From NCBI GenBank assembly GCA_024699855.1, contig JAMPIQ010000002.1, positions 4,092,001-4,156,000 on the forward strand: DNA of 64,000 nucleotides. The letters run 5' to 3'. The notes below the pieces were generated by a model. The model did not search any database. It was not told where the DNA came from and saw only the letters and a list, made by a program, of their open reading frames with translations. The translations under genes were made by a program, and so were the position numbers. Below, one piece after another: positions 47,720 to 59,219 of the stretch. The stretch comes from Aphelenchoides besseyi. Taxonomy: Eukaryota; Nematoda; Chromadorea; Rhabditida; Aphelenchoididae. Numbering within the stretch: the first letter of the stretch is position 1; each line of letters starts with the position of its first letter.

Positions 47720-50640
47720 TTAAACGACTGATGTGCGTTTTAAAGCTGCGCACAGCTGCAGAGTTTCGCTTTCACCCAAAATTGATCGTGTCTTTCCGGT
47801 TTCACTGTTGAGATTCGATCCGAACAAACTAAAGAAAGTTATCGAAACGAAAAACAACGTGCAAACTAACAATTTGATCAGCTCCGGAGTGTCGTGGAAG
47901 TTCTCGTCATTGAATCTCTGTTTGATGGCGTGAATACGACGTAGAATTTTCATCGATATTGTGTTCTGTTTCCCACTAATTGAACTGTCGGCGTTGTTTG
48001 ATGCGTAGAGAAGAATTGACGACAAAAGTTGCCACATGTGCTTCATGAAACCGGTGGAAGCGCTGGACAAGAAAGCCGTTTGAGCGATCTGATTTACCAG
48101 TTGAGTTTGAAGCTTCGCAAATTCATCAACGTCCATCGACTAAAAGATGTTTAGATTTGCAATTCTACACATCAATTACCTTTTCAGTTATACGTTTTGT
48201 CGTTACGTTGAGGTACTCGTTGACTGAGTTTGCCATTTTGTAGCAGAAAACAAAATTATCGTAGTTTCTGACGAGTCGCATCAGCTGATTGATTACCATC
48301 GTTTCGTCCTTAGACATCATTTTATTTCCGAATGCTTTCTTTCTGAAACCTCAATTAGACTCGTTGTTTTGAGAGTAGTAAACCTCTGAAGCAGAAACTG
48401 GATTCGTTTCAAAGTGTGTCGTAAGCGAAAAAGATCTCGATACATTTTAAAGACGTTTAACGGAAACGCCAACACAAAAAGATCATCGCATTTCACAGTC
48501 AAAACGAGATCAGTCAACGGGCGTTCATTGTCGGAACAATTCGCGGTAATCGGTAACCCGGAATTGGAGCTGCTGAGACTCGGAAACTCGACACAAATCA
48601 AACCGTCTAGTTGGTCGTTAGCAAGTGATGAGGTCATGACAGCTTTGCGGAAAAACTCATTCAACTTCTGAATCTTAGCGTTTTCACGTTCGGGCAGCGA
48701 ACTCCAATCGAATTGCTCGGTTGTTCGCACAAAGTTCTCAAGTACCAAGTTATTCAAACCGCAGAAGAAGTTGGGCAGTTTTCTGGAAAAAGAGGTGAAG
48801 AAGCAGAGTGGATGCTTAACTTACTGCATTAAAACCAAAAACTCCGGTCTTGTGTTGAAGTAGCTAAGAACCAACCTTCCATTCATACGACGAGATCGTC
48901 GACAGAACATCGCTGCATGTTCGCATTGCTCCAAAACACGTAGTTCTGTCGAACTGATTTCAATTTCTACACAAAATTCGGTCAAATGTCATAAGTTTAT
49001 TGACCCTACTGTTGGCTTTGTTTTCGGTCTTCAAAACGTGTTTGAAAACCCCTGTGTTGACGATGTCTGCCATGCTATTCGAGATCTCTTCCGGACACAG
49101 TTCGGGTACCACCAAAAACCGTCGTTGAAAACTGGAAGCAAATCAAAAAAACGTTTATAACAACCAAACTCACGATCTTACGCAAATTTCGTTGCAATAG
49201 TTTGGCAGGACACTTGTGAGATAAACACTGAAAATTCGTAGCGTCAAACAACTTGGTCGATGAACTCACAGTTCATTAGTTGCAAGCAAAGAAACGGTTG
49301 GCTGTCCAATTGCATGGCTAAAACGTTTTCTGGCCAAATCCCAAATAAAAAACTAAACTTGACGTTTGAACATTTTTCAATGCTCCTGAACAAACCTCGA
49401 AATAACGATCCTCAGTCAAGTCAACATTATTGAGCCAATCGTTAAGGATCTGGAGGTAAAACTTCATTCCGCGTTCGTGAGCTCTGCGCATAACTTTCGA
49501 AAAAACTGGAGCTGTAATCTCGAACGAAGGTTGAGCACGTTTGATTTCATTCAACAAACGACCACCAATAAGCCCGCTCTAAACATCACATAAACAACAG
49601 TATAAACACTACTACTTACAATCAAAGCGTTTGCCACAAACACCTCCAAATCCTTTATTGGCTGTGCGTAACTGGCGACTATTCGACCCAACGCCGTTTC
49701 ACTATTTCCGCCTTCTTCTCGAATTTGAGTTATGTCGGCAGGAAAGTCATCAGTCAAAAACTGAGAAATTTCATCGACGAGCATGAAGAAACATCGACCC
49801 AAATCGATACGCACACGGCACGCTAAACATGGAAAATGAATCGTTTCTACGTGGACTGATTGCCTACCTTCGACTGTCGATCTCAGAGTGTTCAATGTGG
49901 TGAGAAATTCGGCGATTTGTGGCATATTAGAAGTCGACTTGGACTCTCGAGCCACAAAAGTTTGACCATTTGGATCGGCAAAGAAATTCGTCGTACTAAT
50001 ACCCTGAACTGATGTCTAAACTACGGCCATCAACAAACTCAATTTACCTCACATGCTAAACAGAAATCGAAAAACAACTGATGATCACGTTTATTCGAAT
50101 TTGCAAGTTTGTATGCCAACATTTCCTAAACAAAAACACAATTAAACAAAAGAGACTGAATGCTTACTCTCGAGTGAACTTTGTTTCCGCGAACTGTCGA
50201 GGAGTTGGTCGATGATTCCAAATCGCCGTAAACTTCATCAACTAAAATCGAAGCTTTTGAAGACTAAAACAACAATTCTAACCTACTCAGATTTCTCCGA
50301 TCATTGGGCCAAGATGGGTGAGGTTGATAGGTGGTCATCGCGGTTATTAGACTCAAGGACAACTAAAACAAGTTAGTAATTTCATATGCATTTCATTCAA
50401 ACATACATTTGAATAAAATGCTTAGCTATTAACTCATCCGTGTGACTGGTCAGTTTAAACAGCGAAGCGTTGTCATGGACGCGCCAAAATCGAATGGTAA
50501 AAACGAACGAACAAGTGGAATCCAACTTAACGCAAACTGCTCAATTCGATCATCCACCGTCACCTTGCTGTAGATCACTTCTTGTAATTGATCAAAGATG
50601 TAATTGCTGAGTACATTTTGACTCTCAGGATCCACACAAG
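47720..50640 (-). CDS. gamma-tubulin complex component (GCP/Spc97-Spc98 family)
   Basis: Component of the gamma-tubulin complex that nucleates microtubules. Minus-strand coding blocks include 50635-50476, about 50472-50410 (RFWRVHDNASLFKLT), 49955 to about 49615 (GRCFFMLVDEISQFL, ASYAQPIKDLEVFVANALI), 49565-49330 (GGRLLNEIKRAQPSF, then YLQILNDWLNNV as in the conserved GCP core), 48757-48380 and 48350-48178, and 48136-47745. The C-terminal GCP domain is clear: LTVKCDDLFVLAFPLNVFKM, YRDLFRLRHTLKRIQFLLQR, then VRNYDNFVFCYKMAN. A frame change near 50490 (in a T run) and unclear 5' exons leave the N-terminus unresolved, and the exact stop is uncertain because a 38-nt intron may be removed near 47835. 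It could be the GCP2 or GCP3 ortholog. Confidence 0.8.
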
Positions 50641-51891
50641 AAACTTCTCGTTGCCCGCATTAGCTATAGAACCTTCAATTTGTGACTGAGAAGTGAGTTT
50701 AAATGTTTTGGTTCAATAAATAAGATCGTTTCTATCTCTGTTTCTTTATTGTCAATTTCTTAGGTTCTTATAGTTCACAATAAGATGGTGGTTGTGCGTT
50801 TATTGAATACGTACACGAATCGAACGAGCGATGAGTTTCAATCAACATCTCCTTTGTTTTTGTAATCAAAAGAGCCAGTAAACGAGCTTCTTGAATATTT
50901 AAAAGCCACTTCCACATTGATCAAATCCATGTCTTTGATTGTTTTAGAGCTTCTCGTTCTTCGGTTCGAAATTTGGTCACGATTTCGAGTCTCTCCAGAA
51001 AGTTGGTTTCTATCGGCAATCGTTTTTAGTCGAGGATTAAATGAAACGTTGGGCCTGAGCTTTGATGACAGACAAAACAAAAAGAAAATTTTAAAATGAG
51101 CTCTTAAGGTTTTTTAACCTTCGAATAAATTGACAAAACATAAGAAATTAGATGAACAGAAAGCTGCGCGTTATTTTCTGTTTATTGTAGTTCACAGCTC
51201 AAAACCACAGTATTTTGAGCTAATTGAAGCTCCATCTAACAATCCAACTTGTAAGTAATCGCCTATTGGAATGTTGAATGGCAATCAAGAAGAACAACCA
51301 CTGCTCTGTGATTATCACCAACCTCCTCAGCGGCCATAAAGAAGCTGACCAAATGGAAATTGATGGACGCCAAGATCTCCGAAGTCTCATTCTTCACCCC
51401 AAACATTCGCTTACAAAGACGATCAGTTAGAAGGTGGATCATTATCCCAATAATCAAAGTCGAAGAGGAATGTAAAATCGATATGACGATCATTGTTTCT
51501 TGAGTTACGATTATGTTTCAAATTCTCCAATTGATTCTAATTCTGCTCTCCAGTGATTGTCTTGATTAAACCTTTTCAGCAGCTCTCATTCTATTGCTAA
51601 TTGTTTTGGAGCTTTTAGTCAATAAACAAAATGAGTTCACTTCTTCGGAATCAATTGCAACAAAAACAATTGAGAGAGTGTGCTCGATAGTGGACGATTA
51701 GCTCTCTTGTATTTTGAGGGCGGAGTCTGAAGGAATTTCTGTTTTCCCCGTTCGCAACCAAAAACGTGGAGTCAGAGCAGAAAACGTAAACAACTCTACG
51801 AAATAGCACTCAACTTCGACATTTGCACGCATTTGCGATGTCGCTCGAAAGGCCGCGGCCGAACTCGAACGCTTTTGCTTCTTCGCGTATG
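50641..51891. other. intergenic; possible 7TM fragment on minus strand at 51263-51493
   Basis: The only notable item is a 76-codon minus-strand frame with a real ATG at 51493. Its start (MIVISILHSSSTLIIGIMIH) resembles the last transmembrane helix of a nematode serpentine receptor, but nothing upstream completes it. A minus frame at 50838-51080 lacks an ATG and motif. Confidence 0.25.
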
Positions 51892-51904
51892 TTCGCGAAA
51901 TTTC
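51892..51904. promoter_or_regulatory. heat-shock element
   Basis: TTCGCGAAATTTC is a perfect three-unit HSF site (TTC nn GAA nn TTC), 12 nt upstream of a TATA box and about 90 nt upstream of the small heat shock protein ATG. Confidence 0.85.
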
Positions 51905-51915
51905 TGCTGTTTAAG

Positions 51916-51921
51916 TATAAA
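51916..51921 (+). promoter_or_regulatory. TATA box of small heat shock protein
   Basis: TATAAA (within GTATAAATACG) 75 nt upstream of the ATG and just downstream of the heat-shock element. Confidence 0.8.
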
Positions 51922-51996
51922 TACGAATGGACGGCGAACAGTCGACAGCTCAAAGAAATACTTTGATCTTCAGTTCTACTTCTGTTTTCAAGCCAA

Positions 51997-52512
51997 ATGT
52001 CTCTCAATCCTTACTACCATTCTCACTCGCCATTCTACGCGCTTAGCCCGTACAGCTTCTTCGATCCCGACTTCCATCACTTGCAACGTCAACTTGGAAC
52101 CGTTGAATCGACCGACGGAAACTTTACGTACAAGTGCAACGTTCAAGGTTTCAAGCCCGATGAGATCGAAGTTCATCAAGTAAGTTGTTAATGAAGTATT
52201 CCGTTTTTATTACTTTCATTTCAGGAAGGACACTCGTTGGTCGTTTCTGCCGTTCAAAAGCACAATGACCATAACGAGCACTACGAACGATCGTTGAAGC
52301 GTGTGGTGCGTTTGCCCGAGGGTGTTGAGCCGCAAACTGTTCGCACCGAATTGAATGAAAAAGGTATGCTTTTATCACAATGAAACAAAATCTGGGGGTT
52401 TGTGTTTTCAGGCGAATTGATCATTCAAGCGGACAAGAAAGCGATCGATGGAAATCAACGCAAGAAGATTCCGATCACTTACAAGCAATCGCAGAAGCAA
52501 GAAAAGAAGTAA
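51997..52512 (+). CDS. small heat shock protein (alpha-crystallin domain)
   Basis: ATP-independent holdase chaperone. Exons 51997-52179, 52225-52363 and 52412-52512 give 423 nt and 140 residues, all in phase. A short aromatic N-terminal arm (HSPFYALSPYSFFDPDF) precedes the alpha-crystallin domain: FTYKCNVQGFKPDEIEVHQ, then EGHSLVVSAVQKH and YERSLKRVVRLPEGVEPQTV, and GELIIQADKK. The C-terminus KKIPI provides the I-x-I/V type anchoring motif, followed by a Lys/Gln tail. The size lies between the nematode HSP-12 and HSP-16 groups. The perfect heat-shock element and TATA box just upstream indicate HSF-driven induction. AATAAA at 52599. Confidence 0.95.
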
Positions 52513-54864
52513 AGGATCTTCTCTGTGGCTTCTATGCCCATGCACCGCACGTAATTTATTCCACTATGCTCTATTGTAATTTGCACCTTCTGTCGTAGAA
52601 TAAACTAGTAATCTCTTCAATAGAATTGACCGAGTTTGATTGAAAGATCTTTATGTTTCTCTTTGCTGTACAGACAGTTCAACCAAAATTCAAAATAATC
52701 GCTTACGTAAGAAGCAGAGGCTTTTGATTGTGTCGAAACTCATTAGCATCTGAGCTTTGGCACGATTTGATGGCAGTTCGTTCAACGAATCGAACGAACT
52801 TAAAGTCGGTAATTGTAAAGGAAAGTTAAGGGATTTCGAAGTTATCTAAGGTTCGAGCAAACTAGTCAACTTCAATATCTCAGACAATACTGAACGGGTG
52901 GTAGATGTAATCAACGACAGTTCCTAATTAGCTTTGTGTTATTGTTAAATGGCTGAATACCTTAACTAAAGTCATTACAACGCTTGATCATAGAAGTAGT
53001 TATCGTTACCAATGGAAATAAGCGTCTGGTTTGAGCGATCTCATCATATGAATCGAAAAGTTAAAATCAAAATCTGTTATGTAAGACGTTTTGTTATCGA
53101 CGTCTGTCGTTGAGTTTGAAGATAATGAGTTAAAGCAAAAAGAAGCCACCTTCCTGTTATCATAAGATTTTTTGATGTGTTAATTGACGAGTTTTCCGTT
53201 TGTCTGACTCTTCCGTTTGTATTCCATTCGATCGTATGCGTAAATTTGATATCCGTGGTGATGACAAAAGTTGTGCGATTAATTTCAACGGTCTTCTCGT
53301 GTTTCTTTGTTTGTAATCTTTATGCGGTTATGAGAAGTGAAGCTTGGAATGTGCGGACAGATTCTCGACTTCTTGCAACATTTCGTTTATTAACGAAACA
53401 TCTGTTCACTCACGTCCAAATCAAAGACAACACGAAGATTCGTAATGACATTCCGGTCGTCTGAGGTTGCGAATTCGACCAACATTCGTGTCTTCGCATC
53501 ATTTTTCGTCAATAGCTGACCGTATGTTTTGTTTGTTGGACGTGAATTCAAGGTTATGAACTAGTGAGTGTCGACAATGAAGTGGCCAATTAAGAACGAA
53601 AGTTTCTGAATTTTTGCGTGTTTGAGGGCTCTTTAAACAAAATGCTCGGGTTTTGGGGAACGGCGGAGAAGCCGTCGACGTTCAATCATTGTGCTTCAAT
53701 TAGATAACCTGCTACAAAGGTCGTTATGTTCAAATTAGTATTCCCGTATTCAACTGGAGATCTTCGGATTATCCAACGATGTGTGGGCCACGTGTTGTTG
53801 TGTCTTCAATGCTTACTCATTTTAGCTCAATCCCATTCAATTCGTCTAAGGTTGTTGGACACATTTGTACTGCAGAGGCATGTTTTCATTTTGGATATTA
53901 GCTTTATTGAAGACGAAGAGGGGGCGCGAATCTTTTGGCTTTTGCTCAAAATTGTTTTCCACTAAATCGAAAACTTTGCTCGTGTTTCCTAGACGCTCAT
54001 GTACTTCAGGAAACGAATTCGTTTAATCACGTCTAGAGTCTTATTTAATCGGACCCATTGGGCACTTAAGTGATCAGATCCGCGAATGTTGCTGTTTGAG
54101 TTCTTTGCACTTTCTATTGTTTCAGAGGAAAAAGCCACGCCGGTTTCGAGGATTTCACTTCAACTCGCCGTTTTCATTAAAACAACGAATCCACACGATA
54201 GTTCGCGCTCGTTTCCGTTGACAATTGCCGTTGACAATTGCCGTTTACGATTCCGATGCCCCGCCTTTGCTCTTCAAACATTTTTAGCTACAGCAGAGTC
54301 CAATTTTAACCGGGAGATCCCCACTCTTGTTTCAATTTTAACTCCAATCGTATTCTCGACGTTCTATGATTTAGGGTGATGTTTATTGCGAAACTTTGAA
54401 CTCACACGATGATTAAATTATCCTCCAAAGACGTCTTCCCCCCGTATCTGCATCTCTTTTTAGTTCGCCCTTTACTGCAATTGGAAGGGCAATTCGAGTT
54501 CATTTCGACGTCGGGTTCATTTAATAACCAGACATATTTTCACAAATACATCAATTATGTAGAGACAGAGAAATTGGGATCGAAGGAAAAGGAATGCCAT
54601 TTCCTCCAACCTATTTCCGTTATTTCGACAAATAAGCTCACGATTGAAATCTGATTCTTGGTCAAGTTTGCGGCTTCTCAATTTTCCTCCGCTCTTCTTT
54701 AATCGACCTCTAAAGTTTTGATTTTTCATTCCACGTGAAAGTAACTATGCCAACAAACAGCTCATGACTAATACTGTATACGTTAAGTCAATTTATGGTT
54801 CTTTCAACGTTTAATTCGTTTGTCGTGACCGTGGTTGGGATTCTCGGATTCGAATTCTTTTCAG
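52513..54864. other. 2.3 kb intergenic, no supportable gene
   Basis: Plus-strand frames at 53177-53464, 53726-53965 and 54086-54654 have no motif or splice support. A perfect 14-bp direct repeat (CCGTTGACAATTGC-type) sits at about 54218-54245. The poly(A) signal of the small heat shock gene is at 52599. Confidence 0.45.
54854..54864 (+). promoter_or_regulatory. putative trans-splice acceptor of the second GPCR
   Basis: AATTCTTTTCAG ends directly at the base before the ATG. Confidence 0.5.
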
Positions 54865-57340
54865 ATGAGTTTGCACGCGTTCTGTTCGCCGACAGCTCTG
54901 AAGGTGGGAGCCACTGACGAGCAGTTGGTTCGACTGAAATCAATATTTCGGCTTGTGATGGTTGGTTTTCGTAACGTGAAAATAATCTTTCGGAACTTTC
55001 AGATCTCAATTGCTTTTGTTGGAGTAGCTTCCAACATCCTTAACTTGATTACGCTGAGAAGTCCGTCGTTAAAGACGGTTCCGTTTATGTACATTCGAGC
55101 TCTTGCAATATTCGATTTGGTAAGTGCACCAGATATGGATCATTAATGCGTGTGTCTTAAGATTGGATTAACTGCAATTATCGTCCATTTTCTGCTGCAA
55201 GTAACGGATTTGGATTCATTTGAATTCGTCGTATACTATGCAGTTTACATCGAGGATGTAAATCGATTAGTGTTCTTGACCTCTTGTACTTTTACATTTT
55301 AGGTGCTCATAAATTCTTTTCTTGTTGCTGGACTTTACTCGGCAGTCTTGTTGACTGTGGAGAGGTAAAAGCGAGAGTCAGTGAGCGACCTAAACGGTTC
55401 TGTTGCAGATATCTTTTAATACGAAAACCGCATCAGAAACGGCTGTTTAATATTCAACGGAGTGTTGTGCTGAAAATTTTCGGCGTTTTGCTTATTTCAA
55501 TTCTCTTGCATTCGCCAATGGCACTTTCGAACGTTGCCAAACGCGATGCAAATGGTCGCATAGTCAAGGGGAACAATCAGCAACTCCTGTGCCAGTAAGT
55601 AGAATTCGGGGCGAGATTCCCTTGTTTCTTGCATCTTCTTGGAGTATAACGAAGCAGAAAGCATCTTGCACTCTGACAAAATGAGATGATGTCCATCTTT
55701 TGCTCGCAAGTAGGCAGCAGCAAATGTCAACAAACCACTCGGATGTCACGAGTTGAACAACGTCATTTTTCACAAATTGATAGTGTTTGCCTGCTCGATT
55801 TCAATTTACGATTTCCGGAACGAACCCTAGGGTTTCAGAAGTTGCTTGTCCACTGCAACATTTTAATTCTCGACAGGAAAAGAAAAAACGATGATTACGT
55901 TGCAAATTCGCGTTCTATTTCCGTTGGGAGCAACGGTCTTCTTGGGTTTCCGGAAATTTCCGAATCGTGGTCTTAAGACGTGCGAATTCCGCAGATTAAA
56001 GAACCCGAGCAAAATTAACTTCAGAGAATACAAAGTTCTCTGCAAACTTCCTAAGCCTGCAGACCCGGTCATGAGATCGAATTCACAAGAAGAAGAAGAT
56101 CGTAGGGAACATAAACAAAAATTCGTACTCGTATTCGACTTTAATTTGCAGAGAACCCTGGTTCACGACATTCAACTACTACAAGATATTTCGCGAGCTC
56201 TTACGTCTGTTTTGCGTCATTCTACTCGTGGTGCTCAATGTAATTATCGCGAAGAGTCTGCAGATTGCCAAAGTGAGTCGAAAAGGATTTGGAAAAGAAG
56301 CAAAAGACTTCAGAGTCGTCGTCGTCTTTTGATCAAACGTTCTTTGACGCCGGCAGTTGATTGTAACGACATGGTCATTGCGTCGATACGAGACAAGCCC
56401 AGGTAAATATAGAGACTATCGAATGAGTGCAGTGATCTCACGGCCGATTCGTGAAGAGTTCATAAAACAAAAGAGAACAACACGTCGGAAAGACAGAAAT
56501 TAACAACCAGAAGTGGATTGTGTGTGGTCGGACTGAACAAACAAATTGGCCAATCGAAATCTAAAAATATTCGAAGAGCACAGATGTTAAAAATAGCGAT
56601 TCCAGAAAAGACAACAATTTGGTCATGGCAATGAAAACGTTTACGGAAAAGAAACTGACCGCTCTCATGATTAGCATTTGCATTATCTTCGTTTTCGGAA
56701 ATGTTCCTCAGATAATAGTCATGTTGGCACAGAACGAGAAACTGGATTCCCACTATAGTTTTCAAGTAAAAACGAAACTCTCGAAGACAAACAACTTGTA
56801 AATTTAGGTGTTTCGGAACATCGCCAACACCTTCGAAGTCCTCAACCATTGCCTAAACTTTTTCGTCTTCTGTCTTGCGAGCTCTGAATACTCGAGGAGT
56901 TTTCTGATGAACTGTCGCTGTTTGACTCGTTTGTTTTTGAAGATTCCCTCTTGTGCCTCACTACTTCATTCGCATCGATTGAACAGGTTGCTTGAATTCC
57001 AATTGTTTTCAGTAACTGTTATTCAGCAGTAATCTGAGTACACTGGATCAAAGAGATCTTGCCGGCTACACGATCGAGAACAGCAATTGCAGGCGAAAAT
57101 CAAGTCTCTTCTACGACATGCATCCCAATGAACGTAAGAACACAGTTTGCATACAAGTATGTTTAGTTCATCAATCTAATTGGTAGTTCTGTTGTTCAGG
57201 TTACCTCATCCACAAGTGATACTCGTTCTATTGGATCTCAACGGAATCCTTCTCTTACTCCCTTTGATGATTGTGTGGTCCTGCGCAATCAACAAATCTC
57301 CACGGTTCCCGAGCTCGAATCCGGCGACGAATACCTTTGA
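54865..57340 (+). CDS. peptide-type GPCR (rhodopsin family)
   Basis: Second seven-transmembrane receptor of the nematode neuropeptide type. Exons: 54865-54960, 55003-55119, 55162-55257, 55303-55364, 55409-55594, 56152-56272, 56314-56402, 56606-56765, 56808-56986, 57027-57156, 57200-57340; 1377 nt, 458 residues, all in phase. TM1 is ISIAFVGVASNILNLITL, TM3 is SFLVAGLYSAVLLTVERYLLI with ERY in place of DRY, TM4 is VLKIFGVLLISILLHSPMAL, TM5 is FCVILLVVLNVIIA, TM6 is KKLTALMISICIIFVFGNVPQ and TM7 is NIANTFEVLNHCLNFFVFC. The tail ends VPELESGDEYL. A tract ending TTTTCAG abuts the ATG. The 557-nt intron 5 is ten times longer than the others. No close subfamily can be fixed by eye. Confidence 0.85.
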
Positions 57341-59185
57341 TCTTCTGGATTCCGAATAAGCATATCGACAAAGTTAACTTAATTTTTCTTTGATAAACAA
57401 ACACAATGATCTTCGTTCATCCAAAGACACTTGTTGACAATACGATTCCGAACAATCGCAATGCAACGCGCAATCCATTTGTTTGTTTCGGCAAAAACGA
57501 TCGTTCGAATGTGCAATTTGAGTTTTTTGAAAGAGAAACCGCCAACTTAACGACATTACGGAATCTCATTTGACGTGCTAAATGGACACACTTCTTGTAA
57601 CCGCAGGTGGCAAACGATCGAACTAAGTTGAATGCCCATGCTGAGCCCATTCTGATTGGACAACCTGCTAAACAATACCGTCGAGCAATCCGTTTGTTAA
57701 ACGAGTGTAACCGATCGATCGACGTTGCGGGACGTCGACAAACAGCCCTCAAATTAACGGTCTTCATTTGCCGCAATTTGCATGAAATCAACGTGTCAAC
57801 GGGAGTTCTTTTTTGTATTCAACTAACGTGGATATAAAACGATGATCGTTGAGCTTCCGATTGCGACGTTTCCCTCTTCTTTTCACCTTGAGAGCGATTT
57901 CAAGCAAATTACCGTTTCCGCTCGTCGGTTTTACGTCGATGGACACGCGGCGGCGATTTGTTCAGTCGACTTGTTCGTTAATATGCTTTTTGTTCTCTCA
58001 CACCTATCGGACACTCACGAGTGTGATCGTCTTATTGTGAAAACACGTAAATTGCACGTTAGTTCACCCATCAATTATGAACGCAATTCGAATTACCTGC
58101 CCAACTCGAAATCAGGATTCACAGTCTGATTCGTGTAATAGGAATCCCCTCCTCCGTTTGATTCGAAGTGATTGCGATCTGTGAAGATGACCGTTTTCAC
58201 TTTTACTTCGAGCGACAGCGAAGTGTGACGTTAAATCCAGTGGTCTGTTGATCGCCGAGATGTTTGTTTGTCGATTTGAATCACTCAATATGACAGTTTG
58301 ATGTTTGGATGCCGTGCCATTTTGTCTTTTCAGAAGATTCACTCCAACCGAAACAACAAAGAGCTTATGATTCTCTATTTTCGATTATTTCAAGTCAACC
58401 CCGTGGGTCTTAGTATCTTTGTGGTATTCGTACTGGAGTTTGAAGGTCACGGTTAATTAAATCGAAAGTTTAGCCATCGAGTAATGATTCCGATTGCATA
58501 AGCGGTGATCTTGACCAGACGATGAAAACAACTTTGTAATTGAACTACAAGGTTGAGTCCCGCTGAGCAATGGGAAGGACAGAGTTCTGAAGATTAGTGA
58601 GGGTGTTTCGCAAATTGAAGTTCATGAAAAATTATGGACGAGAAAAGTAAAGTTGTAAATATCCTGTAGTTTTCTATTGACGTTAATGGTTGACTGTACG
58701 AGAATTACGCTGTTGAACGTGTTTATTGTGGTGATCGACATTCCACAAAAAGGTCAATTAAAAGTCGCTATTTGAATGAAGAAATTGAGACCGAGAATCG
58801 ATAAATGACTTCTTTTTATGCTCAATTTCACTTCCTGTCTTTGTTTATAAACAGTCGCTTCCTCAAAACATACGGTAGGTTGTGAGTCCTCTGAGACTTC
58901 GAATTTGAACTTAAGTTCATCTTTTTGACTTAAAGAACGTCTTCCGATCAAACTCACGGATTGAGGGATCATACGGAAATTAGCGGGTTCGTTGAGCGTA
59001 ATAAAGAAGATGCTCGTGGATAATAAGTCCGCGACTGTTCGCTTCTCTAAATCGGAAGCAAAAGTCGCGTATCCATCGATTTCACGACCCACTGGTTGTT
59101 TTGGATCAAATTCCGCGTCTGCTGTTTGCGACTTCCGAGCGCGAAGATTGCTATTTTGCGTCACTCATTAACAGTATTCTTGTGT
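57341..59185. other. intergenic; possible minus-strand coding block 58754-59164
   Basis: A minus-strand open frame of 136 codons (59164-58754) reads protein-like (REIDGYATFASDLEKRTVAD, then FFITLNEPANFRMIPQS) but lacks an early ATG and contains a GTGAGT donor-like site, so it could be an exon of an unrecognised gene divergent from the cuticlin. Frames at 57417-57837 lie on both strands over each other and have no motif. Nothing else is visible. Confidence 0.3.
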
Positions 59186-59193
59186 TCATTCAG
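59186..59193 (+). promoter_or_regulatory. putative trans-splice acceptor of cuticlin
   Basis: The tract ends CATTCAG 26 nt before the ATG at 59220. Confidence 0.4.
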
Positions 59194-59219
59194 TGCCATC
59201 GCCCGAAATCCCGGTTAAG

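Noticed and set aside
48414..48671. Plus-strand frame inside the GCP gene
   Set aside because: Antisense shadow of the clear GCP-domain exon on the minus strand.
55891..56406. 171-codon plus-strand open frame in the second GPCR
   Set aside because: Its middle overlaps the true exon 56152-56272 in the wrong frame, and only the last part (56314-56402) coincides with a real exon. It is an artefact of a long intron read together with exons.
57417..57837. Frames on both strands after the second GPCR
   Set aside because: They overlap each other, show no motif, and lie in a region where the GPCR tail has already ended with a good stop at 57338.
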